A model generated the notes under the pieces. That model was not told where the DNA came from. It saw nothing but the letters and a program-made list of their open reading frames with translations, and searched no databases. This document shows, piece after piece, positions 26,703 through 35,071 of a stretch of DNA of 64,000 nt (its first letter is position 1; each line of letters opens with the position of its first letter). The stretch spans positions 1 to 64,000 of the forward strand of contig JALHNJ010000012.1 of the NCBI GenBank assembly GCA_022843585.1. The letters run 5' to 3'. This stretch comes from Chitinophagaceae bacterium (lineage in GTDB: Bacteria > Bacteroidota > Bacteroidia > Chitinophagales > Chitinophagaceae). Made by a program: the position numbers and the translations under genes.

Positions 26703-27665
26703 ATGCGATTAATATTTTTGTCCGTACTAATTTTTCTGTCTTTTTCCTCTTTCTCGCAAGAAGGCCCATATTCTAAAGTGGATAGTTTGATGAGGGCTTA
26801 TAGAGAAAAAATAAAGTCCGTAGATGACTTGTATAAGGTTGTCTATTACATCCGAACAAACCTTGATGCAGATTCACTACGTCTTAGAGCTTCCTTCATC
26901 TGGATTACTGAGAACATTGCTTATGATGTAAAAGCCTTAATAAGGGAGGATTTTTCTGTAGCTAATCTTTCGTACGTAATACGATATAAAAAAACCATCT
27001 GCGGAGGCTATGCATCTCTGTTAAAATATTTTTGTGATGCATTCAATATAGAAAATGAAATAGTTCAAGGTTATGCCAGAACGGGAAAGAAAGCAATTTC
27101 TCTAAACCAAAATAATTTGCGTACCAATCATGCATGGAATGCGGTAAAAATTAATGGTACTTGGAGATTGCTAGATCCTACATGGGCGTCAGGATTCACT
27201 GACGATGTAGATGATAGTAGAAAGAAGTTTCATAAAAAGTTTAATGAAGTTTATTATTTTACGCTCCCTGAAAAGCTCATTTTAAATCACCTGCCAGAAA
27301 ATAAGAAATTCCAACTCACGAATAAAAAAACCGACAAAAGAGAATTTAGAGATTCTCCCTTATTTACGGACGACTTTTTAGCCGACGATATTTCAGAGGT
27401 CTTTCCGCATGTTTCCTTAATAAAGGCTAGAGTAGGTGATACATTGACTTTCAAATTAAAGACTGAGAAAAGAATTAATACTCTCTATGCGTTTTCAGAA
27501 GAATATCAAAAGATTGCATATAGTGGTACTACAACCTATACTAATGGATGGCTTGAACTTAGATTCCCTATTAAAAAGGCCGGTTATTACTATATGTATA
27601 TTGGGTACTTCGAAAATATCATTGAGAACCGGATTTTACTGGGGTATAGATTGGAAGTAAGATAG
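26703..27665 (+). CDS. Secreted transglutaminase-like protein
   Basis: The 320-residue protein has a signal peptide (1-18, ending SFSQ). A transglutaminase-like core follows with the full Cys-His-Asp triad: Cys100 (TICGGYASLLKYF), His143 (NHAWNAV) and Asp158 (LLDPTWASG). In bacteria such folds are usually peptidases or amidases. The region after residue 220 looks beta-rich and ends in YRLEVR; it may be an Ig-like domain. Start is ATG with a TAATTTTG box 20 bases upstream. Substrate is unknown. Confidence 0.82.
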   Translation: MRLIFLSVLIFLSFSSFSQEGPYSKVDSLMRAYREKIKSVDDLYKVVYYIRTNLDADSLRLRASFIWITENIAYDVKALIREDFSVANLSYVIRYKKTICGGYASLLKYFCDAFNIENEIVQGYARTGKKAISLNQNNLRTNHAWNAVKINGTWRLLDPTWASGFTDDVDDSRKKFHKKFNEVYYFTLPEKLILNHLPENKKFQLTNKKTDKREFRDSPLFTDDFLADDISEVFPHVSLIKARVGDTLTFKLKTEKRINTLYAFSEEYQKIAYSGTTTYTNGWLELRFPIKKAGYYYMYIGYFENIIENRILLGYRLEVR

Positions 27666-27742
27666 TATTCCCCAATAATTTTTCCCTTCCTTTTATGTAA
27701 CCTCTCTTTTCGCTGCATCCAGTAGAAAATAAAAGATACGCC

Positions 27743-29467
27743 ATGAAAAAAATGCTCCTGCTTGCCGGGCTTGTATATTATTGTGCCCTGGTGAATGCTC
27801 AAACTGCCTTTGCCCCGGCCTCCGATACCGTTCGAACGGATGCGACGCTCAGTAATGCCACCGTATATTTTGGCTATGGTGCCGAACTGACCCACAACTC
27901 AAAAGCAAAAGTGGATGCCAATACAAGAATTATTGTCATCAATCAATTAAGCACTAAAATAGATGTGAATAGTTTGCAGATAAGTGTGCCGGAAGATGTG
28001 GCACTGCTATCGCAACGGTACAGTGTTTATTACCCGGTGGTGCCGCCGATTGCTAAAACAAGAGAAGTAGAAAGATTGGAAGATAGCATTACCCTGGTTT
28101 TAAGAGAGATTGGCCGTATTGATAACCTGATCGTAATTGACCAGGAGATATTAACGAAAACAGGTTTGCTTATTGAAACCACTATTAATACCAGCGGCAA
28201 TAAAACTGTAACTAGTGAGGAAGTGTTGAAGTTGCTGGAATATTATAACAACAAGATCGAAAAGTCGAAGACGAATATTTATAATCATAAACAAAATATT
28301 GTAGCGCAGAATATTCGTATTGCAGAGATCAGGAAAAAGATTGCTGCTATTACTGCCGTAACTCCGGTAAAACAAAAACCTTACGGGCAAGTTATTTTGC
28401 AGGTAATGTGCAAACGGTCGGGTGAAATTCCTGTTGATCTATCATACTATACAACCAATGCAGGTTGGACGGCAGTGTATGATGTACGGGTAAATTCAAA
28501 GACCAATAAAGTGAAGATGGTGTACAAAGCATCATTAACACAAACAAGTGGAATAGATTGGAAGAAAGCTAAACTGACATTGAGTACCGGTACTCCAAAT
28601 TTTGGTGTTGCTGCTCCTGTTTTAACGCCATGGTATTTGCAATTGTATGTTCCGGGTATTTATACTGATTTGCAAAGAAGAGCAGCGGCCGGTAATGCAC
28701 AGCGGAATATGATACAGTCGTATAAAGAAGATAAAAATTTGGCAGAAGAAGTAGTTGCAACTGCAACGGGCTATGGAGTGAAGAAAAAAGCGGCGGATGA
28801 TGCAGATGGCGTAGACCCAAGCACCTTGGAGCAATACACTACATTGAACGAAGGACAACTTAACACTAATTATGAAATTGATTTGCCATATGATATTACC
28901 AGTGATGGTCAACTACACAGTGTAACTATTAAAGACCAGGAAATAAAATGTACACTGAAAAATTATGCGGTGCCTCGTATTGATAAAGATGCCTATCTAT
29001 TGGCAGAAGTGGCCGATTGGCAAAATTTGGATCTGCTGCCGGGAGATGCGAATATTATTATGGATGATACTTACATTGGCAAATCCGTTATCGACCCGAA
29101 TACAACGGCTGATACATTGAATTTATCATTGGGCAGAGATAAAAGAGTGGCGGTAAAACGTTCATTAATAAAAGAGCTGAGCAGTATTAAAACCAGCGGT
29201 AAGGAAAGTAAGCAAACATTTACCTATGAGATACTGGTGAAGAATAATAAAATAACCGATGTAAACCTGTTGCTGAAAGACCAATACCCCTTAAGTAATA
29301 TAAAAGAAGTAACAGTAACCCTAGAAGATGGCAGCGAAGCTATGGTGAATGCAGAAACCGGTATACTGACATGGAAAATTGATCTCAAACCCGGAGAAAG
29401 TAAGAAAGTACGGTTTAGCTATGTGGTAAAATATCCGAAAGATCAGAAAATTGTGAATTTGAAGTAG
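27743..29467 (+). CDS. MuiA-like (DUF4139) secreted protein
   Basis: This 574-residue exported protein (signal 1-19, ending VNAQ) has the DUF4140-type N-terminal domain (about 30-130), a coiled-coil stretch (about 110-205) and a C-terminal DUF4139 beta domain (about 215-574) ending in FSYVVKYPKDQ. The mucoidy-inhibitor MuiA family has no established biochemistry. Residues 334-350 read AEEVVATATGYGVKKKA, which resembles the EVVVTGYGxxKK linker of SusC-type TonB receptors although the rest is unrelated. The gene starts 77 bases after the transglutaminase-like gene. Confidence 0.8.
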   Translation: MKKMLLLAGLVYYCALVNAQTAFAPASDTVRTDATLSNATVYFGYGAELTHNSKAKVDANTRIIVINQLSTKIDVNSLQISVPEDVALLSQRYSVYYPVVPPIAKTREVERLEDSITLVLREIGRIDNLIVIDQEILTKTGLLIETTINTSGNKTVTSEEVLKLLEYYNNKIEKSKTNIYNHKQNIVAQNIRIAEIRKKIAAITAVTPVKQKPYGQVILQVMCKRSGEIPVDLSYYTTNAGWTAVYDVRVNSKTNKVKMVYKASLTQTSGIDWKKAKLTLSTGTPNFGVAAPVLTPWYLQLYVPGIYTDLQRRAAAGNAQRNMIQSYKEDKNLAEEVVATATGYGVKKKAADDADGVDPSTLEQYTTLNEGQLNTNYEIDLPYDITSDGQLHSVTIKDQEIKCTLKNYAVPRIDKDAYLLAEVADWQNLDLLPGDANIIMDDTYIGKSVIDPNTTADTLNLSLGRDKRVAVKRSLIKELSSIKTSGKESKQTFTYEILVKNNKITDVNLLLKDQYPLSNIKEVTVTLEDGSEAMVNAETGILTWKIDLKPGESKKVRFSYVVKYPKDQKIVNLK

Positions 29468-29486
29468 AGAATAGTACATAATGTAG

Positions 29487-29542
29487 ATAGGGTATATAAA
29501 GCAGAGAGTCTTGAAGACTGTCGGAAACTTTATATACCCTAT
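29487..29542 (+). terminator. Long hairpin after the MuiA-like gene
   Basis: A 15-bp stem ATAGGGTATATAAAG / CTTTATATACCCTAT encloses a small palindrome AGTCTTGAAGACT and is followed by TTACTTTTC. It lies between the DUF4139 stop and the trmH promoter and probably acts as terminator. Confidence 0.6.
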
Positions 29543-29570
29543 TTACTTTTCACTGTTTACCGGCTTCACT

Positions 29571-29578
29571 TACCTTTG
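29571..29578 (+). promoter_or_regulatory. -7 promoter element of the trmH-like gene
   Basis: TACCTTTG is followed by CCCG and the ATG at 29583. A TTTT lies 20 bp upstream in the -33 position. The four-base gap predicts a leaderless mRNA. Confidence 0.65.
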
Positions 29579-29582
29579 CCCG

Positions 29583-30122
29583 ATGCGAAAACTAAGCATG
29601 GAAGAACTAGGCCGGAAATCGGTGGAAGAATTTAAACAGTCGGCCAAAACTCCCATTATTATAGTATTGGAAAATATCCGAAGTGCATATAATGTAGGCA
29701 GTGTGTTTCGGACCTCAGATGCATTTTTAATAGAAGCTATTTATATTGTTGGTTATACATCTCAACCTCCTCATAAGGAAATAAAAAAGACAGCTTTGGG
29801 TGCCGAAGAATCGGTTGCCTGGAAACATTTTGCTACATCTGCCGAAGCGATTGATGAGTTAAGAGGGCAAGTATATAATGTGTATGCAGCGGAACAAGCA
29901 GAAGGCAGTTTTAAATTAAATGCCATAGGTTTTGAACTGGATGAAAAAATAGCCGTGATATTCGGCAATGAAGTAACAGGAGTTGAGCAATCCACAATAG
30001 AATTATGCGATGGATGTATAGAAATACCTCAGTTGGGAATGAAACATTCGTTGAATATTGCAACAGCAGTTGGGGTTGTGTTGTGGGAACTGGTAAGACA
30101 AAGAATACCCCCTGTCAGCTAA
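29583..30122 (+). CDS. TrmH/SpoU-family RNA 2'-O-methyltransferase
   Basis: The 179-residue protein has the three SPOUT motifs: NIRSAYNVGSVFRTSD (motif 1), IFGNEVTGVE (motif 2) and IPQLGMKHSLNIATAVGV (motif 3) in the trefoil knot. It methylates a ribose 2'-OH in tRNA or rRNA; the target site is not readable. I use the ATG at 29583 because motif spacing and a TACCTTTG promoter four bases upstream support it; a longer frame from 29511 would run through that promoter and the preceding hairpin. Confidence 0.9.
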   Translation: MRKLSMEELGRKSVEEFKQSAKTPIIIVLENIRSAYNVGSVFRTSDAFLIEAIYIVGYTSQPPHKEIKKTALGAEESVAWKHFATSAEAIDELRGQVYNVYAAEQAEGSFKLNAIGFELDEKIAVIFGNEVTGVEQSTIELCDGCIEIPQLGMKHSLNIATAVGVVLWELVRQRIPPVS

Positions 30123-30149
30123 AGGGCAACTTAGGCCATAGATTCATTT

Positions 30150-30157
30150 TAATTTTG
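30150..30157 (+). promoter_or_regulatory. -7 promoter element of the ubiA-like gene
   Basis: TAATTTTG is followed by AAAA and the ATG at 30162, the same four-base spacing seen for ispH, mgtE and trmH. Confidence 0.55.
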
Positions 30158-30161
30158 AAAA

Positions 30162-31160
30162 ATGTCGAAAGTAAAAAGTTATCTCTCTCTTATAAAATTC
30201 TCTCATACCATTTTCGCAATGCCATTTGCATTGATCGGTTTTTTTCTTCCATTAAAAACAGAAGTTGAAATTATTTATGGTGTTGAGCAATGGAATTTGA
30301 ATAAGACAATCGGGTGGGCAGATGAGAAAGATGTTATTCCTTCTTTTTGGAGTGATAATAAAGACGCATTGGTTCAATTACTATTTCTTTTTATCCTGGT
30401 CATTCTTTGTATGGTCTTTGCCCGCAGTGCCGCCATGGCATTCAACCGCTATCTCGATAGAAAATTTGATGCAAAAAATCCAAGAACTGCCATAAGAGAA
30501 ATTCCATCTGGAATTATTTCAGAAAAAAATGCATTAGCATTTACAATAATCAGCAGTTTGCTATTTGTTGTTTGTACTTTTTTTATCAATAGAATTTGTT
30601 TTTATTTATCACCTGCTGCATTAGCAGTAGTGTTGGGTTATAGTTATACAAAAAGATTTACTCCACTTTGTCATTTGATATTAGGACTTGGTTTGTCATT
30701 AGCTCCAATAGGAGCATATTTGGCCGTAACAGGTAAGTTTGATTTGTTGCCCATTCTATTTTCATTAGCCGTTATTTTTTGGGTTAGTGGGTTTGATATT
30801 ATTTATGCTTTGCAGGATGAAGAGTTTGATAAATCGCAACAATTGTATTCAATTCCTGCATGGTTGGGTAAAGGAAAAGCATTAAGAGTGTCAGAGTCTT
30901 TACATCTATTAAGTGCAGCAGCAGTTATGTATGCAGGTGTGTATGGGAAATTTGGCTGGTTGTACTGGATCGGTGTAGCAGTATTTATTGGAATGTTAGT
31001 TTACCAGCATTCTATTGTAAAACCTACTGATCTGCGAAAAGTAAATCTCGCATTTATGACCGCCAATGGAATTGCATCAGTTGTTTTCGCCATCTTTGTT
31101 ATAGCAGACATCTTTGTTAACCTATTTAATGATTCTAATTGGCAAGAATTCTCTCCATAG
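30162..31160 (+). CDS. UbiA-family prenyltransferase (menaquinone-type)
   Basis: This 332-residue integral membrane enzyme has the two Asp-rich prenyl-diphosphate motifs of the UbiA family: NRYLDRKFDAKNPRT (near 94-108) and the DIIYALQDEEFD block (near 213-224). Eight or nine hydrophobic helices are visible. It probably prenylates an aromatic ring in quinone synthesis; MenA- or MqnP-like roles are both possible. An unusual hydrophilic loop of about 45 residues (31-75) separates the first helix from the next. The ruvX start lies inside its 3' end. Confidence 0.88.
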   Translation: MSKVKSYLSLIKFSHTIFAMPFALIGFFLPLKTEVEIIYGVEQWNLNKTIGWADEKDVIPSFWSDNKDALVQLLFLFILVILCMVFARSAAMAFNRYLDRKFDAKNPRTAIREIPSGIISEKNALAFTIISSLLFVVCTFFINRICFYLSPAALAVVLGYSYTKRFTPLCHLILGLGLSLAPIGAYLAVTGKFDLLPILFSLAVIFWVSGFDIIYALQDEEFDKSQQLYSIPAWLGKGKALRVSESLHLLSAAAVMYAGVYGKFGWLYWIGVAVFIGMLVYQHSIVKPTDLRKVNLAFMTANGIASVVFAIFVIADIFVNLFNDSNWQEFSP

Positions 31161-31552
31161 ACTATGGCCTCAAACGTACCGGCATCGCCGTTACTGACCC
31201 ATTGCAAATAATTGCAACGGGATTAACAACATTGCATTCTAAAGAACTCATCCCTTTTTTGAAAGATTATTTTGCCAAAGAGCCTGTAGAAAGGATTATC
31301 ATTGGATGGCCCACCAACTGGGATGATTCCGCTACTCATGCCACACCATTGGTAGAAAAAGCAATAAAGGACTTGCAAAAGAATTTCCCCCAAATGCCCA
31401 TCACAAAAGTAGATGAACGCTACACTTCTAAAATGGCCAAAGATGCCATGCTTGAAATGGGGCTCAAGAAGATGCAGCGCCGCAATAAGGCCTTGGTGGA
31501 TGAAATTGCTGCTACTATTATGCTGCAAGAGTACCTGCGGGTGAACGGATAG
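31139..31552 (+). CDS. ruvX: Holliday-junction-resolvase-like protein RuvX (YqgF)
   Basis: The 137-residue RNase H-fold nuclease starts with the family block ARILSIDYGLKRTGIAVTD (Asp8) and has VDERYTS and a late DEIAATIMLQEYL. The family processes pre-16S rRNA ends and may resolve junctions. The start is TTG at 31139: it follows an in-frame TAA directly, so no earlier start exists, and the MAR opening matches the family. It overlaps the ubiA stop by 22 bases, suggesting translational coupling. Confidence 0.92.
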   Translation: MARILSIDYGLKRTGIAVTDPLQIIATGLTTLHSKELIPFLKDYFAKEPVERIIIGWPTNWDDSATHATPLVEKAIKDLQKNFPQMPITKVDERYTSKMAKDAMLEMGLKKMQRRNKALVDEIAATIMLQEYLRVNG

Positions 31553-31580
31553 TCGTAAATTTGCCCACAAATTTGTAATA

Positions 31581-32159
31581 ATGATTTTACCCATAGTGGC
31601 ATACGGCACACCGGTATTAAGAAAAGTGGCAACAGACATACAACCTGATCATCCGCAGTTAGCAAAATTTATTGATGATATGTGGGAGACTATGTATGCC
31701 AGCAGTGGTGTTGGATTAGCAGCACCCCAGGTAAATAAAGATATTCGGGTGTTTGTTGTTGATACGGTACAAATGTTTGCCAACATGAATGATGATGAGA
31801 AAAAAGAATACCCCGGCGATGAAGGAATAAAAGGCGTTTTCATCAATGCACATATTACGGAAATGGATGGGGATGAGTGGCCTTATAATGAAGGATGTCT
31901 CAGTATTCCGAAAGTACGGGAAGATATTTATCGACTGGAAACAGTGACACTGGAATACGTAAATGAACAATTCGAGCCGCAAACAAAAACATTTACCGGC
32001 CTATCAGCGAGAGTGATTTTGCATGAATATGATCACATCGAAGGCAAACTTTTTATTGACCATCTTTCACCGTTGAAAAGAAAATTAATGAAAGGGAAGC
32101 TGAATGATATTTCAAAAGGGAAAGTGAATGTAGATTACAAAATGTCATTTCCCGGATAG
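31581..32159 (+). CDS. def: Peptide deformylase
   Basis: A 192-residue metalloenzyme that removes the formyl group from nascent proteins. All three motifs are intact: GVGLAAPQ (43-50), EGCLSIP (104-110, metal ligand Cys106) and HEYDH (148-152, ligands His148 and His152 with catalytic Glu149). An acidic insertion near 70-82 (NDDEKKEYPGDEG) is found in Bacteroidota forms as I recall. It follows ruvX by 28 bases. Confidence 0.96.
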   Translation: MILPIVAYGTPVLRKVATDIQPDHPQLAKFIDDMWETMYASSGVGLAAPQVNKDIRVFVVDTVQMFANMNDDEKKEYPGDEGIKGVFINAHITEMDGDEWPYNEGCLSIPKVREDIYRLETVTLEYVNEQFEPQTKTFTGLSARVILHEYDHIEGKLFIDHLSPLKRKLMKGKLNDISKGKVNVDYKMSFPG

Positions 32160-32186
32160 ATAGTTCTGCTGAATAATATTTTCCGT

Positions 32187-33125
32187 ATGAAAAGAAAAGT
32201 GCTGTTTGGTTTATTGTTATTTGCTTTAATAAAGCCAGTTGCTGCACAGCAGGAAGATTCCCTTGATAATGAACGCCTCGCTAAAATGGTTGATCTCTCA
32301 GAAGTAATCATTCGAACCGACCTGAATGTTCCCCGTTTCATGAGCATTGTAAAGAATGACACTACTTTTTACAAAGCCTTTCGCAACCTTCGTATGCTGG
32401 GCTATACATCGTGGAATGATATACGAATAAGAGATAAAAAAGGAAAAACGAAAGCCAGCTTATTAAGCAAAACAAAACAATCCCGGGCTAATGGTTGCCG
32501 CAATATGGAAGTGCTGGAAGAAAAGGTAACCGGCGATTTTTATGAAGATGATGGAAGCCATAACTACAATACCGGCGAAATGTATGCAGGTCTTTTTTTT
32601 ACTAAGGGGGCTATTTGCGGGGAAAATAATATTGTAAAAGGTGTTGACTTCAACCCCCGTTCACTCAGTGGAATGGCCAAGCATAAGGAACAGTTGAAAA
32701 TGCTTTTTTTTAATCCCGGTAAAAAGATTCCTGGCATTCCTTTTATAGGTGATAAGATAAACATATTCGATCCTGGTAAAGCAGAGAAATATGATTTCGC
32801 AATCGACTTTGGCGATTATGAAGGACAATCTTGTTATGTATTTTCTATTAAGGCAAGGAAAGATCTAGGTAGTCGTAGCGGTATTGTGATCGACAGTATG
32901 GTTACCTGGTTCAATGTAAAAACGATGGAAGTAATGGCCCGCAACTATGATATGAGCTACGATGCAGGTGTGTATGATTTTAATGTTCACATGGAAGTGC
33001 AGATGACAAAATTTGGAGATTACCTGGTGCCAAAACTATTACGCTACATTGGCAATTTTGATGTGATGTTCAAGAAAAGGGAGAGAGGATTGTTTACCGC
33101 AACACTATTTGATTTTAAGAATTAG
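32187..33125 (+). CDS. Secreted hypothetical protein
   Basis: This 312-residue protein has a signal peptide (1-21, ending VAAQ) and no other membrane segment. I do not recognise the family with certainty. The C-terminal half alternates hydrophobic and charged residues (YDFAIDFGDYEGQSCYVFSI region and MEVMARNYDMSYDAGVYDF region), typical of beta-barrel or lipid-binding exported proteins. It begins 27 bases after def, so it is probably the last gene of the trmH-ubiA-ruvX-def run. Confidence 0.6.
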   Translation: MKRKVLFGLLLFALIKPVAAQQEDSLDNERLAKMVDLSEVIIRTDLNVPRFMSIVKNDTTFYKAFRNLRMLGYTSWNDIRIRDKKGKTKASLLSKTKQSRANGCRNMEVLEEKVTGDFYEDDGSHNYNTGEMYAGLFFTKGAICGENNIVKGVDFNPRSLSGMAKHKEQLKMLFFNPGKKIPGIPFIGDKINIFDPGKAEKYDFAIDFGDYEGQSCYVFSIKARKDLGSRSGIVIDSMVTWFNVKTMEVMARNYDMSYDAGVYDFNVHMEVQMTKFGDYLVPKLLRYIGNFDVMFKKRERGLFTATLFDFKN

Positions 33126-33128
33126 TAT

Positions 33129-33176
33129 TAATTGATGAGGTAGCACCTTTCTAAAAAGATGTGACATCATCAATTA
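33129..33176. terminator. Bidirectional hairpin between convergent genes
   Basis: TAATTGATGA (33129-33138) pairs with TCATCAATTA (33167-33176), with an imperfect inner stem (GCAC..TTCT/AGA..GTG). It overlaps the rluD stop codon and probably terminates both genes. Confidence 0.6.
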
Positions 33177-34229
33177 CTTCCCAATCGATTGCGAATATTT
33201 TCTCCACTTATCTATTACTTGCTCCATGTCCTCTGGTAATTCGGTTTCAAAAAACATTTCTTTATTGGTAGTTGGGTGAATGAATCCTAATGTTTTTGCA
33301 TGCAAGGCTTGTCGCTTACAAATAGCAAAACAATTATCTACAAATTGTTTGTATTTCGTAAAGACAGTTCCTTTTACAATTCTATCACCACCATACGTAT
33401 CATCATTAAATAGTGGGTGGCCCAGATGTTTCATATGCACCCTTATCTGGTGTGTACGTCCGGTTTCTAAAATACATTGCACCAGTGTTACATAACCAAA
33501 CCTTTCAATTACTTTATAGTGGGTGATGGCTTCTTTACCATGATCGCCTTCCGGGTAGGCTTCAAATAATTTTCTAAAACGTAAGTTTCTTCCTACATGT
33601 GCAATGATTGTTCCGCTGTCTTCCACCACATCACCCCATACCAGCGCAACGTATTGCCGTTTTACAGTATGATCAAAAAATTGCCTGGCAAGTGTCCGCA
33701 TGGCCTTATCCGTTTTTGCCAGCACCAATAAGCCAGTTGTGTTTTTATCAATACGATGCACCAAACCAAAGCGGGGCAATGTATCTTCTGAAATATTCGG
33801 GTTTATTTGTTGCAAATAATACGAAACCCCATTCAATAATGTACCGGTGTAATTGCCACTGCCCGGATGTACTACCATGCCTGCAGGTTTGTTTACAATC
33901 ATGATGTCGGTATCTTCATACACAATATTCAAGTCCATTTTTTCAGGCACCACATCCGTTTCATCAGGATGCATGTCTGAAAAAACAATGACCGCATCAA
34001 GCGGTTTTATTTTATAATTTGATTTGATCTCTTTTCCGTTTACCGTTACCATTCCCAGACTAATGGCCTGTTGTATTTTATTGCGGGTAGCACCTTCAAT
34101 CCTGTTTACCAGGAATTTGTCGATTCGTATCGGTTCTTGCCCCTTATCAATAGTAATGGTAAACCTTTCAAAAAGTTCGTCGTTACTATCCTGTACCTCC
34201 GGATTATTTACGGCTGATTCATCTTGCAT
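33174..34229 (-). CDS. RluD-family 23S rRNA pseudouridine synthase
   Basis: The enzyme has an N-terminal S4 RNA-binding domain (about 33-82, RIDKFLVNRI) and the RsuA/RluD catalytic domain with HRIDKNTTGLLVL, whose Asp161 is the catalytic residue. It isomerises uridines in large-subunit rRNA. I place the start at 34229 (351 residues): a TACCTTTG box lies five bases upstream of that ATG, so the longer frame to 34280 would include its own promoter and overlap lipB's start. Confidence 0.92.
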   Translation of the reverse strand: MQDESAVNNPEVQDSNDELFERFTITIDKGQEPIRIDKFLVNRIEGATRNKIQQAISLGMVTVNGKEIKSNYKIKPLDAVIVFSDMHPDETDVVPEKMDLNIVYEDTDIMIVNKPAGMVVHPGSGNYTGTLLNGVSYYLQQINPNISEDTLPRFGLVHRIDKNTTGLLVLAKTDKAMRTLARQFFDHTVKRQYVALVWGDVVEDSGTIIAHVGRNLRFRKLFEAYPEGDHGKEAITHYKVIERFGYVTLVQCILETGRTHQIRVHMKHLGHPLFNDDTYGGDRIVKGTVFTKYKQFVDNCFAICKRQALHAKTLGFIHPTTNKEMFFETELPEDMEQVIDKWRKYSQSIGK

Positions 34230-34234
34230 AACGG

Positions 34235-34270
34235 CAAAGGTAATGGAAGCTTGCTTTGCTGTAAATTTGT
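34235..34270. promoter_or_regulatory. Back-to-back promoters of rluD and lipB
   Basis: The minus strand has TACCTTTG at 34235-34242 (rluD) and the plus strand TAAATTTG at 34263-34270 (lipB), only 20 bp apart. The predicted -33 region of each overlaps the -7 box of the other, so simultaneous binding of two polymerases is unlikely. Confidence 0.65.
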
Positions 34271-34278
34271 ATCTCAAC

Positions 34279-35013
34279 ATGGAAAAACAAGAAGTATTAT
34301 TTCAGGATTTGGGGTTATTAGATTATCAGGAAGCATGGGATTTGCAGGAGAAACTGTTGCAGGAAAACGTTAAAAGAAAGTCTGTAGCCTATAGTCAGGA
34401 GTCGGTAGCAGTTAGCGACCCGACTCTCGACTCGGAACTCCCGACTCAGCACCATCTTCTCTTTGTGGAGCATCCACCTGTTTATACATTGGGCAAAAGC
34501 GGTAACAAAGCAAATGTGCTTTTGGGTGATGATGAGTTGAAAGAAAAAAACATTCAGTTTTTTAATACCAACAGGGGAGGAGATATTACTTTTCATGGAA
34601 ACGACCAGATAGTTGCCTATCCAATTTTAGATCTGGAAAAATTTTATACAGACATTGGAAAGTACCTGCGAAATCTCGAAGAAGTAATTATTCAAACAAT
34701 GGCAGAATATGGAGTAAAAGGCGAACGATCTAATGGTGAAACAGGGGTATGGATTGAACCCGGAGTAATTGGAAAGGAAAGAAAAATATGTGCTATCGGT
34801 GTTCGTTGCAGCCGCTGGATAACCATGCATGGCTTTGCTTTTAATGTAAATACAGACCTTTCTTATTTTAATTATATTATTCCCTGCGGTATCAATAATA
34901 AGCAGGTTACTTCACTGGAAAAAGAATTAGGCCGAAAATTAGATATGCAGGAAGTGAAAGAGAAAGTGAAAAATAATTTTGAGAAAATATTTGAAGTTGA
35001 GTTGAAGTGCTAA
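34279..35013 (+). CDS. lipB: Octanoyltransferase LipB
   Basis: A 244-residue enzyme that transfers octanoyl from ACP to lipoyl domains. Motifs: HPPVYTLGKSG (65-75), RGGDITFHG (99-107), the catalytic Lys169 in KICAIGVR and the acyl-enzyme Cys203 in IIPCGI. Residues about 37-57 (AYSQESVAVSDPTLDSELPT) are extra compared with typical LipB and coincide with the dispersed AGTCGGGAGT repeat (34391-34448). The start at 34279 is preferred over an upstream frame that would run antisense through rluD. Confidence 0.94.
   Translation: MEKQEVLFQDLGLLDYQEAWDLQEKLLQENVKRKSVAYSQESVAVSDPTLDSELPTQHHLLFVEHPPVYTLGKSGNKANVLLGDDELKEKNIQFFNTNRGGDITFHGNDQIVAYPILDLEKFYTDIGKYLRNLEEVIIQTMAEYGVKGERSNGETGVWIEPGVIGKERKICAIGVRCSRWITMHGFAFNVNTDLSYFNYIIPCGINNKQVTSLEKELGRKLDMQEVKEKVKNNFEKIFEVELKC
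34391..34448 (-). repeat. Dispersed AGTCGGGAGT repeat, copy 2 (inside lipB)
   Basis: The core decamer is at 34437-34446 on the minus strand, with further GACTC/GAGTC units on both sides. On the coding strand it reads as an in-frame, Ser/Asp/Pro-rich insertion. Confidence 0.7.
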
Positions 35014-35071
35014 ACTCAAGTTGCTATGATTTTTTTATAATCAATAGCATTTATATATTCTAAGTCCCGCT

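Noticed and set aside
29511-29582. Longer N-terminus for the TrmH-like protein
   Set aside because: It would be encoded by the terminator hairpin and the promoter box; the SPOUT domain does not need it.
34024-34278. Upstream extension of the lipB frame
   Set aside because: It would overlap rluD in antisense and cross the lipB promoter; LipB homology begins at the ATG at 34279.
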